Source: JALYUA01 sp038239305 (lineage in GTDB: Bacteria; Acidobacteriota; Thermoanaerobaculia; UBA5066; Gp7-AA6). Taken from it: a stretch of 64,000 nucleotides of DNA. Shown here in pieces: positions 33,020 to 40,851 of the stretch; the first letter of the stretch is position 1, and the number at the start of each line of letters is the position of its first letter. The notes beneath the pieces are model-generated. The model saw nothing but the letters and a program-made list of their open reading frames with translations. It ran no database searches and was not told the DNA's origin. The DNA is taken from positions 1 to 64,000 of the forward strand of contig JBBSEW010000004.1 in assembly GCA_038239305.1 (NCBI GenBank). Direction: 5' to 3'. The position numbers were made by a program, and so were the translations under genes.

Positions 33020-34960
33020 TCAGGGCTTCGAGGTCGAAGCGGGTCCCGCGCCCTTCCCCTTCAATCTCTCGAGAGAACGGCGCGCCTCGGTGAAGTCGGG
33101 CCGGGCGGCGAGAGCGGCCCCGAACTCGGCGGCGGCCTCGGGCAGGCTCCCCCGTCCCTCGAGCAGCTCGCCCAGGTTTTCGTGCGCCTCGGCACAGCCG
33201 GGCCGGGCGGCGATCGCGGCCCGGTATCGCGCCTCCGCGTCCGCGGAGCGTCCCTGCATCTCGAGCGCGACTCCCTCGACGTAGAGGGCCTCCGGCATTC
33301 CCGGCCGGATCTCCAGCGCCCTGGCCGCCGCTTCGAACGCCTCCGGGACGTGCCTCTGCCGGATGAGGATCGAGGCAAGCTGCACGCGCGCCTCGGCGAA
33401 ATCGGGATGGCTACCGACCGCCTGCGAGAAGAAGGACGCTGCCTGGTCGAGTCGGCCTTCCCGCGAGGCGAGTGAGCCGAGCGCATAGAGCGCGTCCCGC
33501 GAGCCCGGAGCCGCGCGAAGAGCGTCCTCGAAATGGCGGCTGGCTTCCTCGGTGCGCCCCCGCCGGGCAAGCTCGTTGCCGAGGTCGATCTGCATCGTCT
33601 CGTTCGGACCGGTCACGGCCACGGCGTGCTCGTAGAGCGTCAGCGAGTCCCGCCAGATCGCCACCTGCTGCACGGTCCGCGCACCGAGGAGACCGACGGC
33701 GATTGCCGTAACCGCGGCGAGCGCGCGCACGGGCACGCGCCCGGCAGCCGCTCCCGCGATTCCCCAGACGACCGCGGCGGCGAGGCCGAGAGACGGGACA
33801 TAGGTATAGCGATCCGCGGCCGCCTGCCAGCCGACCTGCACGAGGCCGATGACGGGCAGGAGGCTCACGAGATACCACGCCCATCCCGCGAGGAGATAAG
33901 GCCGCCGCCGCGCCGCAAAGATCGTGGCGGCGGTGATCGCGGAAAGAATCGCCACAGCCAGCACGGTGCGCCAGCCCAGGGACGCGGCCGGATGCGGGTA
34001 CAGGACGGCGAGGCGGGAGGGCCAAAGGGTTTTGCCGAGGTATCCCACGGCGGAGACGGCGGCATTCTCGATTCGGAGCGGCCACGCGACCGTCAGCGCT
34101 TCCGTGGCACCGGCCAGGCGCTGCGCGCGAAGGGTCCACGCGCCCGCCGCCGCGGCCAGCACGGCAAACGGCGCCTTCTCGAGGAGAAGCCGCGACACGG
34201 GCACGGAGCTCTCCGCCGCTCCGGAGTCAGGATCGGGGTCGGGATCGGAAGCAACGCGCGACCGCCACCGGAGAAGCGGCCAGAAGTCGACGACGAGCAG
34301 CAGGACCGGCAGCGTCACCAGGGTCGACTTCGCCATCAGGCTCGCCGCGAAGAGCGCGAGCGACCCGGCGTAGAGCTTCGGATCCTTCCGGCGGGTCCAG
34401 CGCCCGTATGCCGCAATCGCGAGCAAGCCGAAAAACAGCGAAAGCACGTCCTTGCGCTCCGCGATCCACGCCACCGACTCGACCCGCAGCGGATGGATCG
34501 CAAAGAGAGCGGCGGCGGCGGCGCTCCGGCCGGTCTTTCCCGTGGCGCCTCGCAGCAGGAAGAAGAAGAGCAGGACGTTCGCCACGTGGATGAATAGGCT
34601 CGTCGCGTGGTGGCCGGCAGGCGAGAGCCCGAAGAGCGAGACATCGGTCATGTGCGAGAGCCACGTCAGGGGATGCCAGTTCGCAGCATCGGACGCCGTC
34701 CAGGCCCAGGCGATCCCGGAGAACGAGAGGCCGCCGAGGACGTGGGGATTCCGCAGGACGTAGAGCTCGTCGTCGAAGCTGACGAACCCGTTGCGGAACA
34801 CCCCCGCGAACGTGGCGACCGTCAGAACCGCAAGTGCGCCGGCGGCGATCCACAGCCTCTTCCCCTTCGCCGCGAGATCGAGGCCGCCCGCGGCGCGGAC
34901 GGCAGACGGTGGAGCGCCCGGGCGTCCGGAGCGGGGAGAGCGTTTTTTCTTCGAGGCCAT
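33020..34960 (-). CDS. TMTC-like polytopic membrane protein with C-terminal TPR repeats
   Basis: A 646-residue protein. Residues 33-440 contain about ten membrane helices in the arrangement of the TMTC/DUF1736 and PMT-like glycosyltransferases. It includes FVSFDDELYVLRNPHV with the acidic DD typical of GT-C enzymes, and HPLRVESVAWIAERKDVLS. Residues 450-640 hold about five TPR units. In eukaryotes TMTC proteins O-mannosylate secreted proteins; bacterial members are mostly untested. TAGACT lies 8 bases before the ATG. It stands between the subtilisin and the large surface protein, so protein glycosylation at the surface is an attractive inference. Confidence 0.8.
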   Translation of the reverse strand: MASKKKRSPRSGRPGAPPSAVRAAGGLDLAAKGKRLWIAAGALAVLTVATFAGVFRNGFVSFDDELYVLRNPHVLGGLSFSGIAWAWTASDAANWHPLTWLSHMTDVSLFGLSPAGHHATSLFIHVANVLLFFFLLRGATGKTGRSAAAAALFAIHPLRVESVAWIAERKDVLSLFFGLLAIAAYGRWTRRKDPKLYAGSLALFAASLMAKSTLVTLPVLLLVVDFWPLLRWRSRVASDPDPDPDSGAAESSVPVSRLLLEKAPFAVLAAAAGAWTLRAQRLAGATEALTVAWPLRIENAAVSAVGYLGKTLWPSRLAVLYPHPAASLGWRTVLAVAILSAITAATIFAARRRPYLLAGWAWYLVSLLPVIGLVQVGWQAAADRYTYVPSLGLAAAVVWGIAGAAAGRVPVRALAAVTAIAVGLLGARTVQQVAIWRDSLTLYEHAVAVTGPNETMQIDLGNELARRGRTEEASRHFEDALRAAPGSRDALYALGSLASREGRLDQAASFFSQAVGSHPDFAEARVQLASILIRQRHVPEAFEAAARALEIRPGMPEALYVEGVALEMQGRSADAEARYRAAIAARPGCAEAHENLGELLEGRGSLPEAAAEFGAALAARPDFTEARRSLERLKGKGAGPASTSKP

Positions 34961-34968
34961 GAAAAGCG

Positions 34969-34974
34969 AGTCTA
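34969..34974 (-). promoter_or_regulatory. Putative -10 box TAGACT of the TMTC-like gene
   Basis: Located 8 bases upstream of the ATG, with no ribosome-binding site between. Confidence 0.4.
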
Positions 34975-35042
34975 CGCGAGCCTCAGAGGCTCAAGCGCAA
35001 TCGATTCCCGGAGAGCGTGTCCGTTCGAGCGGGAGAACATCC

Positions 35043-35092
35043 CTCAAAAGAGGCCGTTCAAAAGGCCGTTCAAAAGGCCGCTCAAAAGCCGC
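35043..35092. repeat. 12-base tandem repeat TTCAAAAGGCCG
   Basis: About four copies with small changes between the surface-protein gene and the TMTC-like gene. It is locus specific. Confidence 0.8.
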
Positions 35093-35111
35093 TCGGAGAG
35101 GGTCCCCTCTC

Positions 35112-38100
35112 CTAAGTAAGGGAGAACGTCGTGACGAGGAACACGGCCATCTGCCCGCGCGTGACGGGACTGTCCGGACAGTATTTTCCGCCGCCGCAGC
35201 CCGCCGTGATCCCGCGATGGACGAGCTCCTGAATCCAGATCGCGAGAGTGCTCGAACACGGAACGTCGGAGAAAGGCGCGGTCGTGCAGGCCGGCGGCGT
35301 GTAGGTCGAGCCATCCTTCGTGCGCAGGAGGAGGACGGCCATCTGCCCGCGCGTGACGGCGGTGTTCGGACAGTACTGCCCTCCGCCGCATCCCGACGTC
35401 ACTCCGCGACGCGAGAGCTCGTTGACCCACACGGCATACGGGCTGGAGCATGGGACGTCGGGAAAGACCGGCGCCGAGCACGCGGGCGGCGTGTATGCCG
35501 AGCCGTCCTTCGACGTCAGGAGGAACACGGCCATCTGTGCTCGCGTCGCCGAGGCGTTCGGGCAGTAGTCGAAGTTGCCGCAACCGGACGTGATTCCGTT
35601 TCGCGCGAGCGTGTTCACGAACGGATAGAACCCGCTCGTGGAGGGCACGTCGAGGAATCCCACGGCCTGTGTGAGTACCGGCGAGACGCTCGCGACGAAG
35701 ACCGAGTCGCCGGAGTACGACGCGGTGATCGCGTGGGAACCGTAAGCGAGCGCGGCGGTCGAGTAGAACGCGTAGCCGGAGCTGACGTTCAAGGTGCTGA
35801 GAGTCGTGGAGCCGTCCCGGAAGATCATCGTTCCAGTCGGGCTGCCGATGTACGCGCCCGCGAACGAGGCGATCGCCGTGAAGGTGACCATCTGGCCGGG
35901 GCCGGACGGGTCGAGAGTCGTCGTGAGGGCGACGGTCGTTGCGCCGCGGACCGTCTGCGTGATGTTGGTCGAGCGGCTCGGATTGTAGGTGGCATCGCCG
36001 GAATACACGGCGGTGATCGGGTGCACTCCCGCGGGAATGGTGGTGGTCGTCAGAGACGCCAGCCCTCCCCCTCCCACCGTCGCGGTGCCGAGAAAGATCG
36101 AGCCCGACACGAACGAGACCGAGCCCGTGATCGTCCCGGCGGTCCCCGACGTCACCGTCGAGGTCAACGTGACGGACTGCCCGGCGTCCGCGGGATTGTG
36201 CGAGGACGCGACGGTGGCCGTCGTGGCCGCACCGGTCGCCGCGTTGACGACCTGCGACAGGGCTGCCGACGTGCTCGGGTTGAACGCCGTGTCTCCGATG
36301 TACCCGGCCACGATCGAATGCGTGCCGACCGTGAGGGACGCCGGGACAAAGTTCGCGTTTCCGGAAGCGTCGACGAGAACGTACCCGAGCGTCGTGCCTC
36401 CGTCACTGAACGTCACGTTGCCCGTCGGCGTGCCCGAGGTGGACGCCACGTGCGCCGTCCAGACGATCGCGGCGCCGAGGACGGCGGGATTGCGGGACGA
36501 GGTCAGGGTCGTCGTCGTATTCGCGCGGACCTGCTGCATCACGGCCGCGGAAGTGCTCGCCGCGAAATGCGCATCTCCCGCCCACGCCGCCGTGATTGTC
36601 CGCGCCCCGAGGGCGAGGGTCGATGTGGCGAACGTGGCCTGTCCCGCGGCATTGAGAGCGCCGGTGCCGAGAACGGTCGAGCCGTCGCGGAACGAGACGG
36701 AGCCCGCGGGCTGCCCGCCGGCCGCGGACGTCACGGTCGCAGTCAACGTCACGCTCTGGCCGACGGTGGAGGGGTTGAGGGAGGACGAAAGAAGGGTCGT
36801 CGTCGCGGCGCTCGCCACCACCGAAACCGGCGCGGAGGCGGCATTGTTGGCGGCGACGGGGTCGGACTGCACGGCCGAGATCGCCGCGGAAGCGGTGTGC
36901 GTTCCCGCCGTGGAAGCCGTCACGGTCACGACGTACTCCCCTCGCCCGCCCCGCGGCAAGCCGCCGACGTTGCACGTCACGAGCGAGGCCGTCACGGTGC
37001 ACCCGGTCGCGGGAAGGACCGAGACGCCGCTCAGTCCGGCCGGAAGCGACAGCGTCCACTGCGCTCCCGTCGCGTCGGCCGGTCCGTGGTTGGCGATGAC
37101 GACGCGGCCCGTCACCGTCGAGCCGACGACCGCCGGTGAAGGCCCGGCGTCGAGCTCGATCTCGAGATCCGAGGCCATCGCACCCGTGCCCGCGGCGGCG
37201 TCGATGAAGACGGCCTGGCTGGCGTTGTAGTAGGTGCCGCTCTCGAGAGCGACGGCGCGCACTCCCCACGTGTAAGTTCCCGCGGCCAGCGCGGCGACCG
37301 CGGAATCCGCGTAGGAGAGCCCCGTCACGAGACTTCCGTTCACTCGCGTGAAGGGTCCGCGCGGGCTGGTCGAACGATAAATGTTGTATCCGAGGACGGT
37401 GTCCGGCGAAGCGGTCCAGTGGAGCGTTGCCGCTCCGCCCGACGGCACGGCCGTGAGAGCGCTGGCGGGCGCGACGACGTGCATCCGCAGCGTGGGATCG
37501 CCCATCAGGGCGATGTGCGTCGCGGGGCCGTACGCGCCCATGTAGAGCCCGCTGTTGTTCTCCGTGATGAGCGCGCCGTAGCCGACTTCCGCGCCGAGAC
37601 CCATGTGATGGAAGTGCCAGACCGGCCGGCCGGACCACGCGTCGGTCAGGCCCCAGGTCGTCGTCGCGAGCGGAGCGCGCAGGAAATTGTCCTGCGTGTC
37701 CCAGTCCCCGAAATAACTCCCGAACAGCATCGTGAAGACGGCCTCCGTATCGGTCGCCTTGAAGTTGCTCGTGCTCCCGACGCCGCCCGCGCCCGTGTAG
37801 TTTCCGCCGCCGCAGCCGTAGGCCCAGAGGTAGCTCTGCGTCGCGAGCGTCGTGAACCAGTCGAGGGCCTGAACGTTCGCCGCTCCGAAGAACGCGGAGA
37901 AATTGCGCCAGCCGCTGCCGGCGAACGCCTCTCCGCCGAAATACCCGAAGTTGTCGTCGATGAGCCCGCGGCGCTGCGCCGTCGTGACGCGCTGCCGGAA
38001 GTTGTGGTCCTTGTTCAGGTACTGACGGAGGAGATCGGTCTCGGTCTTCGGCGCGAAGGCGGGCATGTTCGCGAGATCGACGCGCCCCACGCCCAGTTCG

Positions 38101-38942
38101 ATGTTCCCCGGCGCGCTCGACTGGTCGTACTTGCCGTCGCCCGCGACGTTGTGTTGGCGTCCCGCGACGGTGCTGTCGTAGTTTCCGACGTCGGTCCACA
38201 CTCCGTCCATGTCGCCGTAGAACATGTCCGCCGGCCATGCGCCGTAGTGGTTCCCGTGTCCGTCCGGCGCGATCTCGCCCGAGTACGGCACGGGCACGTG
38301 CCCGAAGAGGAAGACGTACTTCACGTTGACGGGATCGCGAGCGTGGTCGCGGACGATCAGGTCCTTGACGAAGGGCACCGTGTCCGTCCGCGAGACGTCG
38401 TGCCGGATGACGACCCAGCCGTCTCCCGCGAGATCCTCTTCGAGCTGGTCGAGCTCCGCGGCGAGGCTGGTCGAGAAGGAGGAGTCCACGATCAGGATGA
38501 CCTTGCCGCGCGATTCGACGAGCGGGACCTGAATGCCGGCGGCGAGATATCCCTCGGAATAGACGCCCCCGATGGCGGCGACTCTGTATTCGTAGGAAAC
38601 GCCGACGGAAACGGCCGAGTCCGCGTAGCCGGTCGCGGTGCCGGCGAGCGTCGCGATGGCGGTGCCCCAGGCGGTCGCGGAGTAAGCCTTGCGATAAACC
38701 ATGATCGAGGAGGCCGATGTCTTCGCCGGCCAGGAGAGCGTGATCTTCGGAGGAGCGGCCTGAACGGCGCCGCTCACCTCGACCGCCGTGTCGGCCGCGA
38801 CTTGCGCGAGCGCCGCGGTAGCGGAGAAGAGGAGCGCCGCGAGGGCCAGCGAAGGGAGGCGCCGCGCCGCGGGATGTCTCCCGAAGATTTTTCCGAGCGA
38901 GGAAGGCCGGTCGCCGAGCCCGTGGCGGTCAGACACGTTCAT
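35112..38942 (-). CDS. Large surface protein: gingipain-like region, CARDB/DUF11, four Ig-like repeats, three SLH-like repeats
   Basis: A 1276-residue exported protein. Signal peptide about 25-47; a fibronectin-like segment (55-150). A C25/gingipain-like region follows (about 165-490, with YVFLFGHVPVPYSG, YPAD-like AWPADMFYGDMDGVW, a Cys in YGCGGGNY and LMGDPTLRMH). Then come a second fibronectin-like domain, a CARDB/DUF11 domain (PSPAVVGSTVTGRVV), four tandem Ig-like domains each starting SS..NP...GQ(S/M)VT and ending Y.GD..F..S, and three C-terminal repeats of the form FPDVP..PYAVWVNELSRRGVTSGCGGGQYCP. These last resemble cell-wall SLH modules. Whether the protease-like region is active is uncertain, since the His partner is not obvious. 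It is likely anchored at the cell surface. Confidence 0.82.
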   Translation of the reverse strand: MNVSDRHGLGDRPSSLGKIFGRHPAARRLPSLALAALLFSATAALAQVAADTAVEVSGAVQAAPPKITLSWPAKTSASSIMVYRKAYSATAWGTAIATLAGTATGYADSAVSVGVSYEYRVAAIGGVYSEGYLAAGIQVPLVESRGKVILIVDSSFSTSLAAELDQLEEDLAGDGWVVIRHDVSRTDTVPFVKDLIVRDHARDPVNVKYVFLFGHVPVPYSGEIAPDGHGNHYGAWPADMFYGDMDGVWTDVGNYDSTVAGRQHNVAGDGKYDQSSAPGNIELGVGRVDLANMPAFAPKTETDLLRQYLNKDHNFRQRVTTAQRRGLIDDNFGYFGGEAFAGSGWRNFSAFFGAANVQALDWFTTLATQSYLWAYGCGGGNYTGAGGVGSTSNFKATDTEAVFTMLFGSYFGDWDTQDNFLRAPLATTTWGLTDAWSGRPVWHFHHMGLGAEVGYGALITENNSGLYMGAYGPATHIALMGDPTLRMHVVAPASALTAVPSGGAATLHWTASPDTVLGYNIYRSTSPRGPFTRVNGSLVTGLSYADSAVAALAAGTYTWGVRAVALESGTYYNASQAVFIDAAAGTGAMASDLEIELDAGPSPAVVGSTVTGRVVIANHGPADATGAQWTLSLPAGLSGVSVLPATGCTVTASLVTCNVGGLPRGGRGEYVVTVTASTAGTHTASAAISAVQSDPVAANNAASAPVSVVASAATTTLLSSSLNPSTVGQSVTLTATVTSAAGGQPAGSVSFRDGSTVLGTGALNAAGQATFATSTLALGARTITAAWAGDAHFAASTSAAVMQQVRANTTTTLTSSRNPAVLGAAIVWTAHVASTSGTPTGNVTFSDGGTTLGYVLVDASGNANFVPASLTVGTHSIVAGYIGDTAFNPSTSAALSQVVNAATGAATTATVASSHNPADAGQSVTLTSTVTSGTAGTITGSVSFVSGSIFLGTATVGGGGLASLTTTTIPAGVHPITAVYSGDATYNPSRSTNITQTVRGATTVALTTTLDPSGPGQMVTFTAIASFAGAYIGSPTGTMIFRDGSTTLSTLNVSSGYAFYSTAALAYGSHAITASYSGDSVFVASVSPVLTQAVGFLDVPSTSGFYPFVNTLARNGITSGCGNFDYCPNASATRAQMAVFLLTSKDGSAYTPPACSAPVFPDVPCSSPYAVWVNELSRRGVTSGCGGGQYCPNTAVTRGQMAVLLLRTKDGSTYTPPACTTAPFSDVPCSSTLAIWIQELVHRGITAGCGGGKYCPDSPVTRGQMAVFLVTTFSLT

Positions 38943-39128
38943 GAGAGTCCCCCATTCCGAAGGCGCAGGGGAGATCCCTCGACGACCGGTCCCGGAAGGC
39001 GAGGGGGCAGACGCTTATTCGGTACGACCAGCATCACCCGCGGCACGCCGGTGCACAAGCGGGCGGCGACCCAGAGGAAAGGGTAGGTTTTAGTACTAGC
39101 CTGAAGGTTCAAGAGAATGATGGAGCTA

Positions 39129-39213
39129 TGGTGCGAGAGGAGGGATTTGAACCCTCACGGGTTGCCCCACGGGATCCTAAGTCCCGCGCGTCTGCCAGTT
39201 CCGCCACTCTCGC
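39129..39213 (-). tRNA. tRNA-Leu (anticodon UAG)
   Basis: The minus strand gives a complete class II tRNA. The acceptor GCGAGAG pairs with CTCTCGC, followed by A73 and encoded CCA (39129-39131). The anticodon stem CGGGA/TCCCG encloses the loop CTTAGGA (anticodon TAG). A long variable arm and T-arm GAGGGTTCAAATCCCTC are present. A deleted copy lies at 45251-45301, making this the likely attachment gene of the island between them. Confidence 0.96.
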
Positions 39214-39237
39214 AGGAAGTGAAATCATACCCGCAAC

Positions 39238-39498
39238 TTGCTGAGGGGGAACGGGAAGGCCGTCTCCGTTCGCGCCCGCATCACGACTCTTGCACGAGAG
39301 AGAGGGGCTGCTGTGCCGTCTTTGTGCCGCTCGTGCCTGAGAAGCAGGCGCTACGAAGGGGATTGCGCCCGCGGGAGTCTCGCCATCGATCGAGCGTGCA
39401 GCACGGTTCACGGCGTCCCTGATCGCGTCGAGCGAAGCAACGATGTAGGTGTCCGTGACGTTCTCGTCCGCGTGGCCGCGTAGATAAGAGAGGCGGAA
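39238..39498 (-). pseudogene. Tyrosine recombinase (integrase) C-terminal remnant
   Basis: The minus strand encodes RLSYLRGHADENVTDTYIVA, the box II pattern of tyrosine recombinases: the GH pair and the nucleophilic Tyr nine residues after the His, with the usual T..Y. The following SLDAIRDAVNRAARSID resembles the C-terminal helix. The rest of the catalytic domain (R, K, HxxR) is missing upstream, where an unrelated broken gene begins. It lies directly beside tRNA-Leu, the usual location of such integrases. The frame stays open through the tRNA, so the true end is unclear. Confidence 0.65.
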
Positions 39499-39520
39499 TA
39501 CCCAGCCCAAACAGGAACGG

Positions 39521-40164
39521 TTAGAAGGGGGAGCAGCGCGATTCCGACTCACGCAATCCAAGAACTCCCAGCTGTTTCGCCAGCTTAGTGATCAGCCCGG
39601 GCGTGACGTCGTCAACGAAACCGGTGAAGGAGGGGACGTCCACGAGGCCTCCGGCTGCGGCTCGGGCCGCATCGCGCAAGAGTCGCATCTGATCTCTGAA
39701 TTTTCCCTTGTCCTGGTTTTTCTTCAGTGAGTGCCGCAGGCAGCTCTGACATGTCCTGTCCGAGGAGCCCTCGAAGCCGAGTTGACAGTGCCGACTCTTC
39801 CGCTCGCTCTGGAACCGGGAGCTTCAAAAAATGAGCGAAGACATCGTTCTTCAGGATCTGTTCATGGGGTCGCAGTAACACAGCCCCGGCGGTCCAGAGA
39901 TCAAGGAGCGTCGCGACGAGTAGTCGACCGCGGTCAGGATTCGACTGGAACCGAGCAAAGGATCTCTGCGAGATTGATGTCGTTCAAGAGCAGTTGGTGC
40001 CGACCAGAACTGAACGAGGCGTGAAAAGCATCGCGTTCGGCCTCTGAAATGCCCTTTGGGTCGACCAAGACGTTGAAGATGTTCGCGTCGAAGCCGACTA
40101 GCCGCGCGACGCCTCCGTGTAACTCCTGAAGATAACGGAAGGCCTCGGGATCGGACAGCGGCGG
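39521..40164 (-). pseudogene. Frameshifted PIN-domain-like gene
   Basis: Three consecutive frames join into one protein-like sequence: DPEAFRYLQELHGGVARLVG then FDANIFNVLVDPKGISEAE and LLLNDINLAEIL in the first (to about 39950). RGRLLVATLLDLWTAGAVLL and PHEQILKNDVFAHFLKLPVP follow in the second (to about 39720). FRDQMRLLRDAARAAAGGLV and FVDDVTPGLITKLAKQLGV are in the third. The FDANIF and NLAEIL motifs resemble the first two acidic sites of PIN ribonucleases. At least two frameshifts are required, so the gene is broken unless the assembly is wrong. The family assignment is tentative. Confidence 0.5.
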
Positions 40165-40359
40165 TCATGGATTTTGCCCGGAGCACCGAACGGAAGGGCA
40201 GAACGCCTCGGTCGCCGCCCGAGACGACCCCGGCCAGGATTTCGGTGGGCGGACCGCTGGAACGGGCTCCAGAGAACCGACCACTTTGGCTACGCCAATC
40301 GGCCGACAGACGACGGAGAGCAATAGTCGGCCCGCCGGGCCGACGTTCGGCTGCGGAGG

Positions 40360-40388
40360 TTGATTGTTTATCGGTCCACGCGTAAGCT
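40360..40388 (+). promoter_or_regulatory. Promoter of the CxxCH protein gene
   Basis: TTGATT (40360-40365), a 17-base spacer and TAAGCT (40383-40388), ending 8 bases before the GTG at 40397. It supports that start and a leaderless transcript. Confidence 0.45.
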
Positions 40389-40396
40389 GTTCGCCC

Positions 40397-40765
40397 GTGA
40401 GACCTACTTGGAAGCTGCGTTCCGTCGCCGGTTGGGCTGTCCTCGCGACAATCCTAGCGGGCGCGGTCGCGCCGCACTCCCATCCGATCGTCCCAGACTC
40501 CGACGCTCCTGGGTTGTCGGGAGCTCGCTTGGAGCGGGTGATCACCGACGACAGCTCGACCAAGCTGCGCTGGCACTCGGTTCTCCGGATCGAGAACGAC
40601 GACTGTTTCGCGTGCCATGCCCAGCGGACGAGCGACCTCTCGCGGCCCGTTGTCGTTGCGGCGGTCTCCCGGGCTCAATCCGCTTTCGTGTCGATTCCCG
40701 CGACCAAGAGCTTCTCGGCGGCCCTCTCCTCGACCGCTCCTCGCGCTCCTCCAACTCTTCTCTAG
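40397..40765 (+). CDS. Small membrane-anchored or secreted protein with a CxxCH motif
   Basis: A 122-residue protein of no recognised family. An N-terminal hydrophobic segment (about 7-25, WAVLATILAGAVAPHSHP) is a signal anchor. A central polar part ends in NDDCFACHAQR, a CxxCH motif that could bind haem c or a metal. The C-terminus is Ser/Ala/Pro rich. Start GTG was chosen from the promoter position; an ATG 33 bases upstream is possible. It is 86 bases before the TonB receptor on the same strand, so co-expression is likely. Confidence 0.55.
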   Translation: MRPTWKLRSVAGWAVLATILAGAVAPHSHPIVPDSDAPGLSGARLERVITDDSSTKLRWHSVLRIENDDCFACHAQRTSDLSRPVVVAAVSRAQSAFVSIPATKSFSAALSSTAPRAPPTLL

Positions 40766-40851
40766 TCGGTTCGGCAGTTGTCACGTCCGCGCTCGCGCGG
40801 GCGAACCGGCGCTTGCGCCGAGGACCCGAAGCCTGATGAGGAGATCTAGAA

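Noticed and set aside
39109..39561. A 150-residue protein spanning the tRNA
   Set aside because: More than half is translation through tRNA-Leu and its flank; only the recombinase-like segment is meaningful.
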